Assembly (NCBI GenBank): GCA_963210315.1
Contig: OY723237.1
Span: forward strand, 1,798,001 to 1,862,000
Length of the DNA: 64,000 bases
Direction: 5' to 3'
From: Rhynchopus euleeides
Lineage: Eukaryota > Euglenozoa > Diplonemea > Diplonemida > Diplonemidae
Positions 1 to 9,357 of this stretch are shown here, piece after piece. The position numbers and the translations under genes are program-made. The notes under the pieces are model-generated. The model saw only the letters and a list, made by a program, of their open reading frames with translations, was not told where the DNA came from and ran no database searches. Every line of letters begins with the position of its first letter. The first letter of the stretch is position 1.

Positions 1-1
1 C

Positions 2-3000
2 CCGAAGAAGAGGCTTCTGGAGCAGTCTGCCAGGCGCTGCATGTCCTCCCTCATGAAGTGGCCCGACCTCTCGCAGATGTGCGACCTTCGCTGCCCGTTG
101 GATGGGGATGACGCCTTCTCCCCGCACAACAGGGAGGCCCTGGCGCAGCAGGTTGCGTCGAAAACGCACATCTCTGCAGCAGCGCTCCCCACCGCGTCTG
201 GCAACCTCCCCGACAGCCTGCACGCCATCCTCCGGTTCGTTGAGGAAAGGGTCGAGCCCTCCCTGGAGAACATGCAGTCGCTCCTCTCGCTGAACCAGTT
301 CCTCAACGTCAGCCTGGCGTTTCTGATGTCGGGGGATGTGCAGTCCGCCAGGCAGTACTCCGACATGGGTCTGGCGGGGATCCTGAAGGGGTGGGGTGCG
401 ACCCACGCGTCGCACCGCACGGCGCGCGACACGCTCTCCATGGTTGCGGTGCTGCAGCCTCTGGTGGAGCTGTCGCAGTGCCTCAAGCTTGCGACCCTCT
501 CCCAGCAGCAGAACCAGGGCATGGCGGGTGCCGAGCTGCTCCCCGCCGCGGAGAAGCTGATGGCGCAGTGGGCCCGCAGGGCCCGCCACTTCGGCGGCAC
601 GCCTGAGCAGTGGGCAGGGTTCACCACGGCACGCGGTGTGATGACAGACCTTCTCCACAGCCACTTCGCAGCAGCCGCAGCAGAGAGGCTGGCGGAGAGC
701 GCTGGGGTGGCTCCGGCGACTGCCCCGGAGGGGCTGCGCTACCCGCTGCTCAGCCGCCCGGGGATCTGCGAGCAGCGCCTCTCGCTGCTGCTGGGTGCGG
801 CGGATGCGATGGATGCAGGCGGACTGCCTGCCCCGTCCCGCGTCTTCCTCCATCAGTACAGCACACTGCGGAAGGAGGTGGAGGCGCACGCCGCAGACTT
901 CGCCACGGAGATGGCGGGGGCTGCGCCGGGTGGGGGCTTCTCTGCGATGGATGTGCGGTTCACATTCCTCGCGGCGAGAAACGCGCTGTCCCGCGCGGGG
1001 TCACACAGCACCACACCCGAGAAGGCGAAGAAGCTCTTCCTCAAAGCGGAGCAGTATGCCCAGCAGGAGGACCAGCGCTTGGGTCTCTCCTCGTCTGACC
1101 CTGTCGCGTTCCACTCGCTTGTGGGGGATGCGCATCAAGGGGTGTATGCCGCAGAGCATGCGTTGGGCGACTTCCCCGCAGCGTCGCAGTCCGCAGGGAA
1201 GGCGATGTCAGGCTTCAAGCATGCCGTTGCGAAGGCGCAGGGGAATTCGCAGAAGGCATCCTCGTTTGAAAAGCTGGGCCTCTTCGCCGACACCCTGCTG
1301 AAGTCGATCGAGGCGCGGAGGCAGCAGGGAGGTGCCTCCGCACAGCAGGGCGGGGCGCAGCCGCAGGAGGATGTGGACGCTTTGGTGCAGACCCTCATCA
1401 AGAGCATCCTTGGAGCGGTCATCACCGGCGCAAGCTATGCCTCCCGCATGCGCATCCCGAGGCTCCTTGAGGTGTTGGAGAACCACCCGGGGCACAAGGA
1501 AACCTTCCTGAAGAATGTGAAGAACGTCGACTCCTGGCTGCTCCTCCCCTGGGTGAACCAGGTTGTGTCCTACATCGGGGGGTCCGCCGGGGATGTCGTC
1601 GTGGCGCTGCTCCAGAAGATGTCGCGGAAATTCCCCCAGCAGGTCTTCTACGCGCTCAGCGCAAGCTCTGCGGAGCTCGATGCGGCGTCCTACAAAAACA
1701 CCAACGGGTGCCGCGAAACGATCAGAAGACTTCAGGAACATGTCAGGGCAACGCTGGCTGGCGAGTCGCACGGCGTGCAGGGTGGTGTGGTGCCCCACGG
1801 GGGTCTCCTCGTTGAGGCCTTCGTGCGGAGCCTGGAGCAGCTGCATAACCCCGACCTGCGGTTTAAGTATTACATGGAGGAGCTTGCTTCCGGGCTGAAG
1901 GAGCTGAAGGCGAGCCCCTCGTCTGCAGGGGAGATCCAGTCGAGGGTGTCCCTGCTGTGGAGCCAGATGTATGCCGATCTGTTCGACACGAAGCTGCGGC
2001 AGACCATGGGTGAGACGAACCTGAACCTCAAGTTTATGGTGAAGTCGAGGGAGCAGTTCGCCGTGAAGTCGGCGTCGGGGGGCCCGGATGTGTCGCTGTA
2101 CTCCGACATCGAGAGGACGCTGAAGCCTATCGTGAGGGATGTTGCGATTCTCCTCAACCCGGAGAAGCAGAGAGGGGGGTCGCAGCCGCCCCTCACCTTC
2201 GAGCACCTCCAGCTCCGGATGCGCGAGTGGCAGAACTGCATCAAGTCCTCCTGGGGCTATGCGAAGACGGTGGGGACGGTCCCCCTTGCGACATACTCCG
2301 ATTTCCTCGCGGGGTACAACGCCAACAAGACCATGTCGCTTTCGGAGACTGCGGGGCAGGCCGGGCAGACGGGCGCATCCGCCCCTGCAGGGCACACCCC
2401 AAGCCTGGCAGGGGACTACATCCTGCTGCCGCACCAGCCCTTCAGGTATCTGCATACGACATCCCCGGCGGAGATGCCCGACGTTGTCTCCATGTCGCAG
2501 AACGTGTTGGTGTTGGGGAGTATCCAGAAGCCGAAGCGCCTTGTCGTGCGCTGCTCCGACGAGACGGAGCGGTCCTTCCTGGTGAAGGGTGGGGAGGACC
2601 TGCGGCAGGACCAGCGCATCGAGCAGCTGTTCTACATGTTCAACTCGTGCATCGGCAGCGCGGACCGTGCCAGCGGACTGTCCATCGATGGCTACGGCGT
2701 CATCCCCCTGTCCCCCAAGGTGGGTCTCGTGGAGTGGGTGGATGACTGTGCCCCGCTGAAGGCGCTGATCGAGGCGCGCCTCCCCAAGACGATCCCACAC
2801 CTGCAGCACCACCCCGCTGCCCGGAAGTACCACGAGTTTGTCACGTCGCTCTCCGCGGTGTCGTCTTCCGACTGGCTGGGCGGCTTCCGCGTGCTGTACG
2901 GCGACCACGGCAAGACAGACCTGACTGCAAAATACGCCGAGCTGCAGGGTGCAGTGCAGCCGAACCTCCTCAAGGCCTCGCTGTATGCCATGTGTGCGAC

Positions 3001-3754
3001 GCACTCCGCTTTCTACTCCCAGCGGGAGCAGTTCGCAAAGTCCTACGCCGCAGCCTCTGTCGGGCAGTGGGTGCTTGGGATCGGCGACCGACACCTCGAC
3101 AACTTCCTGGTCGACAAGGCGAGGTGCCGTGCGGTCCCCATCGACTTCGGGCACGCCTTCGGGTCCGCGACGGAGATCCTCCACGTCCCGGAGCTGATGC
3201 CCTTCCGCCTCACGCCGCAGCTGACAACCGTGTTCGAGCCACTGGGTGCCACCTTCCTGAAGGGCGGCATGGTGAAGACGCTCAATGCGCTGCACAGCAG
3301 CAGGGACCTGCTGCTGGACGTGCTGTCTGTGTTTGTGCGGGAGCCGCTCTCGACGTGGAGGCGCACCGCGCTGCGCAAGGGGAAGAAGGTGTTGGACCAG
3401 GCAGCAGCAGGGGGTGCGGCTGTGCCGCAGGGCACCGCCGTTGAGCGGCAGCAGCAGGCGTACGCAGATGCGAAGCTGGATGCTGTGAAGCAGAAGCTGT
3501 CTCTGGTCAACCCCTACGTCCCGGCAACGGCGGACCTTGCGGGCAACACCGCTGCGCTGTCCGCCTGCCTCCGCCACAAGGAGGGCTTTGCCAACGCATC
3601 CGCGATCCTCAAGGGCCGCCCAGGCGTGAACATCCGTGCGTCGGTCCCCGCGACGTGCCGCTCCACCGCAGAGCAGGTGGACTGCCTTGTAGACATGGCG
3701 ACCGACCCCAACATCCTGTGCAGGACGTATATGGGTTGGTCTCCGTTGTTCTAG
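2..3754 (+). CDS. PRKDC: DNA-PKcs-like PI3K-related kinase, C-terminal part (5' end outside window)
   Basis: The frame is open from base 2 to the stop at 3752-3754, so the gene continues upstream of the window; the ATG at 41 is simply internal. About the first 780 residues are helical and FAT-like. The kinase domain follows: an ATP-binding segment around VKGGEDLRQDQR (near 2580-2620), the catalytic loop GIGDRHLDNF (about 3076-3105) and the metal-binding IDFGHAFG (about 3138-3162). The run VPELMPFRLTPQ just after it and the extreme C-terminus DPNILCRTYMGWSPLF (a FATC end) are characteristic of DNA-PKcs rather than ATM, ATR or TOR. In other eukaryotes DNA-PKcs acts with Ku in non-homologous end joining in the nucleus. 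The catalytic residues look intact. No intron is needed in the visible part. Coding is GC-rich, like the other host genes. Family assignment is strong; function is by homology. Confidence 0.92.
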   Translation, partial: PKKRLLEQSARRCMSSLMKWPDLSQMCDLRCPLDGDDAFSPHNREALAQQVASKTHISAAALPTASGNLPDSLHAILRFVEERVEPSLENMQSLLSLNQFLNVSLAFLMSGDVQSARQYSDMGLAGILKGWGATHASHRTARDTLSMVAVLQPLVELSQCLKLATLSQQQNQGMAGAELLPAAEKLMAQWARRARHFGGTPEQWAGFTTARGVMTDLLHSHFAAAAAERLAESAGVAPATAPEGLRYPLLSRPGICEQRLSLLLGAADAMDAGGLPAPSRVFLHQYSTLRKEVEAHAADFATEMAGAAPGGGFSAMDVRFTFLAARNALSRAGSHSTTPEKAKKLFLKAEQYAQQEDQRLGLSSSDPVAFHSLVGDAHQGVYAAEHALGDFPAASQSAGKAMSGFKHAVAKAQGNSQKASSFEKLGLFADTLLKSIEARRQQGGASAQQGGAQPQEDVDALVQTLIKSILGAVITGASYASRMRIPRLLEVLENHPGHKETFLKNVKNVDSWLLLPWVNQVVSYIGGSAGDVVVALLQKMSRKFPQQVFYALSASSAELDAASYKNTNGCRETIRRLQEHVRATLAGESHGVQGGVVPHGGLLVEAFVRSLEQLHNPDLRFKYYMEELASGLKELKASPSSAGEIQSRVSLLWSQMYADLFDTKLRQTMGETNLNLKFMVKSREQFAVKSASGGPDVSLYSDIERTLKPIVRDVAILLNPEKQRGGSQPPLTFEHLQLRMREWQNCIKSSWGYAKTVGTVPLATYSDFLAGYNANKTMSLSETAGQAGQTGASAPAGHTPSLAGDYILLPHQPFRYLHTTSPAEMPDVVSMSQNVLVLGSIQKPKRLVVRCSDETERSFLVKGGEDLRQDQRIEQLFYMFNSCIGSADRASGLSIDGYGVIPLSPKVGLVEWVDDCAPLKALIEARLPKTIPHLQHHPAARKYHEFVTSLSAVSSSDWLGGFRVLYGDHGKTDLTAKYAELQGAVQPNLLKASLYAMCATHSAFYSQREQFAKSYAAASVGQWVLGIGDRHLDNFLVDKARCRAVPIDFGHAFGSATEILHVPELMPFRLTPQLTTVFEPLGATFLKGGMVKTLNALHSSRDLLLDVLSVFVREPLSTWRRTALRKGKKVLDQAAAGGAAVPQGTAVERQQQAYADAKLDAVKQKLSLVNPYVPATADLAGNTAALSACLRHKEGFANASAILKGRPGVNIRASVPATCRSTAEQVDCLVDMATDPNILCRTYMGWSPLF

Positions 3755-4735
3755 TCGGAGGTGCAGAATGGGGGGGGGGGGGTGAGCGATGTGGGTTTGG
3801 TGCAACCCCCAGTCGGCAGCAGCACCTGCAGGGAGAGGGCGCTGCAAAGCTGCTGTGGGTTGTTGCAGTGGGTTCCCTGCTGAGCTTGCAGAAAGAAAAA
3901 GTCTGTGCGTGCCATGTGTCATGTTGTGAGCCCCAGATCTCCCCCTCCTCCACCCCACCTCCCCCACGTGTGGATTACGTCAAGACTGTGGGACAATTAC
4001 TTCTGCATTCTACCTGTTACCCCCCACTCCCTGCTTCATGTCTGTGCTGTGTGAGAGGTCGCATTAAAGGCTGTTTGGTGAGCCTTGCACTCACCGAAAC
4101 CCAGGATCGTGTGTGTGCTGTTTTCGCATTTTTAAGAGTACCTCCCTTTGTGGGGTGCAGCCTCCTGTTGTAGGTAGGGCGATTCTTCTAAACTATTCGG
4201 ACGATTGGCCGGGCAGGTGTGGGCCTATCGAGGCCCACTTCGCCACGAGTATACTGAAGTGCATGTAGCAAGTGCTTGGTGCGTTCTCTGTTCCAAAAGG
4301 TCTCACATGTGTGTGTGTGTCACACACACACATGTGAATTTCACAGCGAAGGCATAATCAGAGTTCGATTGGTGCAACTTGCACTCGCGGGGAGGGGGGG
4401 GCGAGGGCATGGCCCCCAGTGATTTCAAGGCTCCACTACTTGCAAAGAAAGGGGCCCCTGAGCCCTGTTTTCGCAAAATACCACCTCACCCCCCCCCCTC
4501 CCATTCCCCCTCCCTTCCCTTCCCTTCCCCTTCCCCTCTCTCTCTCTCCCCAAGTTTGAATTGACCAACGTATTGCTGTTGCCGGTGTGCCCATTTTGTT
4601 GTTGAGTTGCTGCAAGTAGCGCCGTAAATATACATGCAGGCAAATCGTGCAGGGCACACCGCACCTTGCAGGAGATGTGTGTGAGTGTGCGGGTGGGATG
4701 TTCTCAGTGTTTTCCCGATGATGAAAACTATGATG
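3755..4735. other. Intergenic, no gene recognised
   Basis: Downstream of the kinase stop there are G and C homopolymer tracts (3770-3781, 3950-3965) that could serve as 3' UTR or splice-like tracts. A perfect GT/AC palindrome lies at about 4307-4336. Long C and pyrimidine runs occur at 4490-4550. No conserved coding frame is seen on either strand. Confidence 0.5.
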
Positions 4736-5125
4736 AAGGAGGATTCTTCATATTCCTGGATTTCCCGAATTTCCTGGATTTCCCCCGGCCCCTTAGGCGA
4801 TTTCAGGGCGGACAGGGCGGACATATCCGGACCGGAAATCCGGGTGTCCGGATGTCCGGGTCCAATTTTGACCCCCCCCCCCCCCCCGGACATTTCCCGA
4901 ATTTCCCGCCCGGACATCCAGAAATGTCCGCCCCGGACAGGGCGGACATGTCCGGGCGGACATTTTCTGGTGTCCGGATGTCCGGGCGGACATGTCCGGA
5001 CCCGGAAATTCGGGAAATCCAATTTTGACCCCCCCCCCCGGACATGTCCGGCCAGGACCTCAATAGTTTGATTTTTGGTCCAGAAAATAGTTTGAAATTT
5101 TTTGAAATCTGGGTGCCCAAAAAAA
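4736..5125. repeat. Inverted repeat arm alpha (left), rich in GGACATGTCCGG palindromes
   Basis: Dense variants of the palindrome GGACATGTCCGG separated by poly-C runs. The whole stretch, from AGGAGGATTCTTCATATTCC to TCTGGGTGCCCAAA, recurs in reverse complement at 30730-31104 with high identity. Confidence 0.85.
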
Positions 5126-5149
5126 AGGGTTATTTACGATAATGCCCTG

Positions 5150-5870
5150 TTTTTTTTGAAAGTTTCGCGATAATGCCACTTTTCAAAAAGTGGCATTTTC
5201 GCGAAAAAAAAGTGGCATTATCGCGAAAAAAAAGTGGCATTATCGCGAAGAAAAAAGTGGCACCCAAAAAAGTGGCATTATCGCGAAAAAAAGTAGCATT
5301 ATCGCAAATGCCACCTAAACTATCCAGTCCGCACAGGCCCCCCCCCAGCCGTAGGCCAGGGGGTCCACAGGGCCCCCCCAAGCCAGGGCTCAGGGGGGGC
5401 CCAGGGGGCTTTGGCCAGGCCACAGGGGCACAGGCCAAAAAAGTGGTACTGAAAAAGTGGCATTATCGCGAAAAAAAAGTGGCATTATCGCAAATGCCAC
5501 CTAAACTATCCAGTACACACAGGCCCCCCCCCCCCCCAGCCGTAGGCCAGGGGGGCCCCCCAGACCCCCCCTAAGCAGTGCTCAGGGGGGGCAGGGGGGG
5601 TCAGCACACAGGCCCCCCACTCAGGGGGGGCCTTGGCCGGGCGAAAAAGTGGTACTGAAAAAGTGGCATTATCGCGAAAAAAAAGTGGCATTATCACAAA
5701 TGCCACCTAAACGATCCAGTACACACAGGCCCCCCCCCCCAGCCGTAGGCCAGGGGGTCCCCCCAGACCCCCCCTGAGCAGTGCTCAGGTTCAGGCAGGG
5801 GGGGTCAGCACACAGGCCCCCCACTCAGGGGGGGCCTTTGGCCGGGCGAAAAAGTGGTACTGAACCCCTC
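5150..5870. repeat. Complex tandem repeat: AAAGTGGCATTATCGCG units plus CAGGCCCCCC blocks
   Basis: Short units of the type AAAAGTGGCATTATCGCG repeat many times. They alternate with a longer block starting TGCCACCTAAACTATCCAGT (near 5309, 5494 and 5700) followed by a C-rich segment with GCCGTAGGCCAGGGGG. The larger period is roughly 190-200 bp with three copies. Open frames crossing it are low-complexity artefacts. Confidence 0.85.
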
Positions 5871-7154
5871 CCCCAGCTGGGGGCTAAAGGGGGGGTCCTC
5901 GGGCTGATCCCGGGGGTTTGCGATAGGCAACCTCGTGCCGGGACCTGTCATAGACTTATGCTATTCGAGGGACCAGCTACTAGGCTCCGTGGTCAAATTT
6001 GTTTGAAAAGGCCTTGACCAAAGGCAAATGAAACTTTCGCCCCCCCAAGGATCGCACCACTTCATCTCAGGACTTCCCTCCCACACTCCCACACGTGATT
6101 CGCCCCCTCAGAGCCAGACTACTGTTTCAGAACTGTACACCCCTCTCCACACGTCCACTGGCTCCCCCGCTGAATGCGACGAACAGTGCGACATGCCAAA
6201 CCTCCCCTTATAGAGTTTTAACGGCGCCGCGTTGTTGACGGTGGGGTAAACAGAGCCCAGGCGGGTATTACCTACCGCTTTGTATGCCTTGCTTAGGGTG
6301 TCCCCTTTTCACCAGTCAACATGCGTGCATGCCTCCGTCCTAGGTCACCAATGATCGTGCCTCAAGAAAGTGTACAGTTCCTTCCCAGTAGCCCTTCCGT
6401 TCTGCGAGTCCGAATCACGCAGTCCCTCGAATCCATGGTGCTTTCCAGAAAATTCAGAAACCCACCCACAGTCAAAGTTGAAAGGGGGCCGTGACCAGAG
6501 GCTATAAACGTTTAAAAGTCTTTCGCAAGCCGAAGTCGTACGACAGACCACGGGAATGTCAGAAAACAGCAGACGGGTTTGACCCCGCTGCTGCTCCTCG
6601 ACAGACCCGCAACCAGCGCCAGAGCCAACTGCAAGCGTGACATACATACCGTAGCGTCGAAAAGAGAAGTTATGCACAACGACCCGTGTGGTCGAAGTGG
6701 CTAACCCTGTGAGACAGAATTGACGCTGGAAAATCCACCATTTTGTGGGCGTCAAGACTGGTGGTGTGGTGGCTGTCCTGTGTCATCTTGCACTCCTGAG
6801 AGCGCATTTCTGTTCCAGATGAGCTTTGACAGTGGTAGCCATCTTTGCTATGGAGCCATCGTCATTGCTATCGTCGTCACTCGGACCCATGAGCAGTGGA
6901 TACAATTGGTGTGGAAGGAGAGGGTGCGGTTCTGGATCAGCAGGTCTGAATCTGAAACTGGGACTGAAAGCCATAGGTCTGAGATGACCTCGGTCCAAGC
7001 GACCTGAGACTGAGAACCCCCGGGATTCCCGGCCGGACCCCGGCCGGACCCGGCCGGGATTTCCCCGGGATCCCGGCCGGGATTTCAAAATCCCGGTCCC
7101 GGGCCCGGAATTTCCGGGCCCGGCCGGGGTTTCCCGGGATCCTGCCGGGGGGGC
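5871..7154. other. Unassigned sequence between repeat blocks
   Basis: No gene recognised. 5880-6230 is unique-looking sequence. 6345-6755 has an open minus-strand frame without recognisable motifs or coding-like composition. 7020-7145 is a run of CCCGGCCGGG-type palindromic repeats. This block separates the alpha and beta arms on the left side, whereas on the right they are only about 0.3 kb apart. Confidence 0.4.
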
Positions 7155-7894
7155 AAACCGTGATCTGAGGCCACTGCGACCATTCCCAGGCCTCGGAAAT
7201 GAGATTTTTGGCCCTCAAATGGGGTACCAGTCCCCACGAAATTCCGAAAAAAATCATGAAAATCGAAAGGTCCCACGCACCAAATTCTGCCCAAAAATCG
7301 TCAAAAATGGACATGTCATACGCAGCAAGGGGGCAAACCACTCCCCAATGCTCAATGATTCCACGGCAAGCCAGATTTTCTGATCAATTGGTTTGTTTGA
7401 GCATGTTCCTGGCCCTTGTTTGGAAAGTAGATGACCCCTGGCTGGAGAGGACGGTTGTGCTCGACCGGACGGAGAGAGAACCTTCTCCATATCCACCTCC
7501 ACTCCACAATGCCACAAGTGGCAGGAAGGCCGGGTGTTACAGGCCTCAACCAGGGTTCCAAGGCTCTCCACTTCCTGGCTGCGTCAGGGATCACCGGGTA
7601 CAGCGAGCAGGATTCCCTGTCCTGACACCCCAGCATGTACCACCGGAAGAACCCGAAACAGCAGCCGCCCCTCATGGGGGTTGCAAGAGGCACGGAAATC
7701 GTTCAAATCGGACCAAGTCCGAAAATTCGGCACTTTCTTGGGTACAAATTGCGGTCCGAAATTTTCCGATTTTTTGAAAAAAGGCTAATTCTGTAAGGGG
7801 GACCTTTTCGAATTTTTTTTCGGGCACTTTTTCCACAAGGAAATGTCCGCCCTGTCCGCTACTGTCCACTACCGATTTCAAGGATCCTCCGAAC
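7155..7894. repeat. Inverted repeat arm beta (left)
   Basis: About 740 bp, from GATCTGAGGCCACTGCGACC to ACTACCGATTTCAAGGATCC, that recurs in reverse complement at about 29662-30411 with only scattered differences. It includes the stretch GGGGGACCTTTTCGAATTT, a motif also seen at 30460, 30690 and, diverged, at 63537. Confidence 0.85.
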
Positions 7895-7980
7895 TCATCA
7901 TTTTTTCATTTTTTCCGAAAATTGGCTTGATGAACTCATCATAACAGGGATTTTCCTTAGGGAAAAATTCTGGGGGCTCC

Positions 7981-9357
7981 GAGGGTCTTCAGGGGCACTT
8001 TTCTGATGAGGGACAGTTTTTTCATCACGCACAGAACAACCCCCCTCCCTAACAGGCGCCACCCCCACAGGGTGCTGCTATTAGATGCAGAAAAAGCTCT
8101 CTCAGTTTTTTGGTGGTGGAAGGGGGGCAAATGCGAAGAACTGACTGCGACACCTTCTTAAAAGAGAAGGGCGAACTGGAGCGCCAGGCCTCGCACATAG
8201 GCATCAAGCAGGCGGTGTATTTCCTCCGACCAGCAGTGCCTGCTCATAGGATCCTGTGGTCAACATTTACATGCCATGGATGACCTGCCAACCGCAACAG
8301 ATGTTCACTACCGTGGCCTCCGGCGGCTGGGGGGCTCCGCCCCCCAGACCCCCCCAGACCCCCGACGGATTTTCAGGAAACCACTGTGCATACTTACAAA
8401 ATCAGCGCGAGAAATTTTTTTTCACACCCCCCCAAAAAATGTACCTCATCATGAGCCCCGTTTTTTTCTTGATGATCGGGAAAACACTGGATGTTCTCTC
8501 CAGGGCGCATTTTTTTTTGCATACACGTTAAGTGTTCTAAGAAACCAGACATAACCAGAAGACCAACATCATGTTCGTGCTAGCACTTTTCCCTTTTGTC
8601 ATCACACCCGTGCGCCAAAACAGGTTAGGCCTTATATTTGGCTGCGTTCAACGAAAAATATTTTCGTGGTTCAACACTCCCACCTACTCCCTTCTCTTTA
8701 CTCCACCCCTCAACCCCCGACATATCCGATGCCTGGCGTGCAGAACTCGGAGCTGGTGCTGTCCGGAGTGGGGCGCGGCGCGGGCAACCCGGAGGCCTTG
8801 TCCGCCCCCCTCCCGGCGGGCGACTTCGGGATGGCGATGGGGCAGGCGCTGGCGGCAGTGACCACCGCCAACGCCCGCGAGGTGGCCACTCGCGAGGTCG
8901 CGGGGGCCGACATCCGGGCCACGCAGGTGGAGGCGCACGCGAGGGTGCACGCGGCGGGGGTGGAGGCGGGGGCGGCTACGAGGGCCGCCAACGCGGAGGC
9001 GGCGGCGGGGATGCACATCGCATCCGCGAATGCAGCGGCGCATGCGGCGAAGGTGGAATCCGCTGCGGCACAGCGGGTGACGGGGGCGGAGTCGGACGCG
9101 AAGGTGGCGTCGGTGGAGGCGGCGGCCTCAAACGCCGTCACGGAGGCGCAGGCGCGGGCCATGGTCACCGAGGAGTCCGCCAGGCACGCGGAGGTGAGAG
9201 CCCGCCTCGAGGCGGAGCTGGCCCTCGAGAGGGAGAAGACGCGGAACGCCGCGTTGGTGATGGAGGAGCGGGCTAAGGCCCAGCGGGAGACGGCCCTCGC
9301 GGAGCACGCGAGGGTAAGGGCTGAGGCAGGTGCGAGCCGGGCTGCAGCCCCCCAGGA
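7981..9357 (+). repeat. 1.38-kb direct duplication, copy 1 (left flank of the PLE insertion)
   Basis: Almost identical to 20843-22220; only a handful of differences are seen (for example poly-T length near 8418 and 8513, and single changes near 9165 and 9275). The duplicated segment includes non-element flank, the dispersed hairpin repeat at 8298 and the 5' half of ORF1 of the VIPER/DIRS-like element. It is therefore a duplicated target, not two independent insertions of that element. Confidence 0.9.
8298..8354 (+). repeat. Dispersed hairpin repeat CAGATGTTCACTACCGTGGC...
   Basis: CAGATGTTCACTACCGTGGC followed by CTCCGGCGGCTGGGGGGCTC and a complementary GCCCCCCAG arm (GGGGGGCTCCGCCCCCC stem-loop). 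Other copies are near 21160, 31241, 34709, 34818 and, reversed, 38768. Confidence 0.9.

Noticed and set aside
1208-3967. 919-codon open frame on the minus strand
   Set aside because: Antisense shadow of the GC-rich DNA-PKcs gene; Arg/Leu/His-rich with no family motif.
4307-4336. GT/AC palindrome as a regulatory site
   Set aside because: Simple microsatellite inversion; nothing ties it to a gene.
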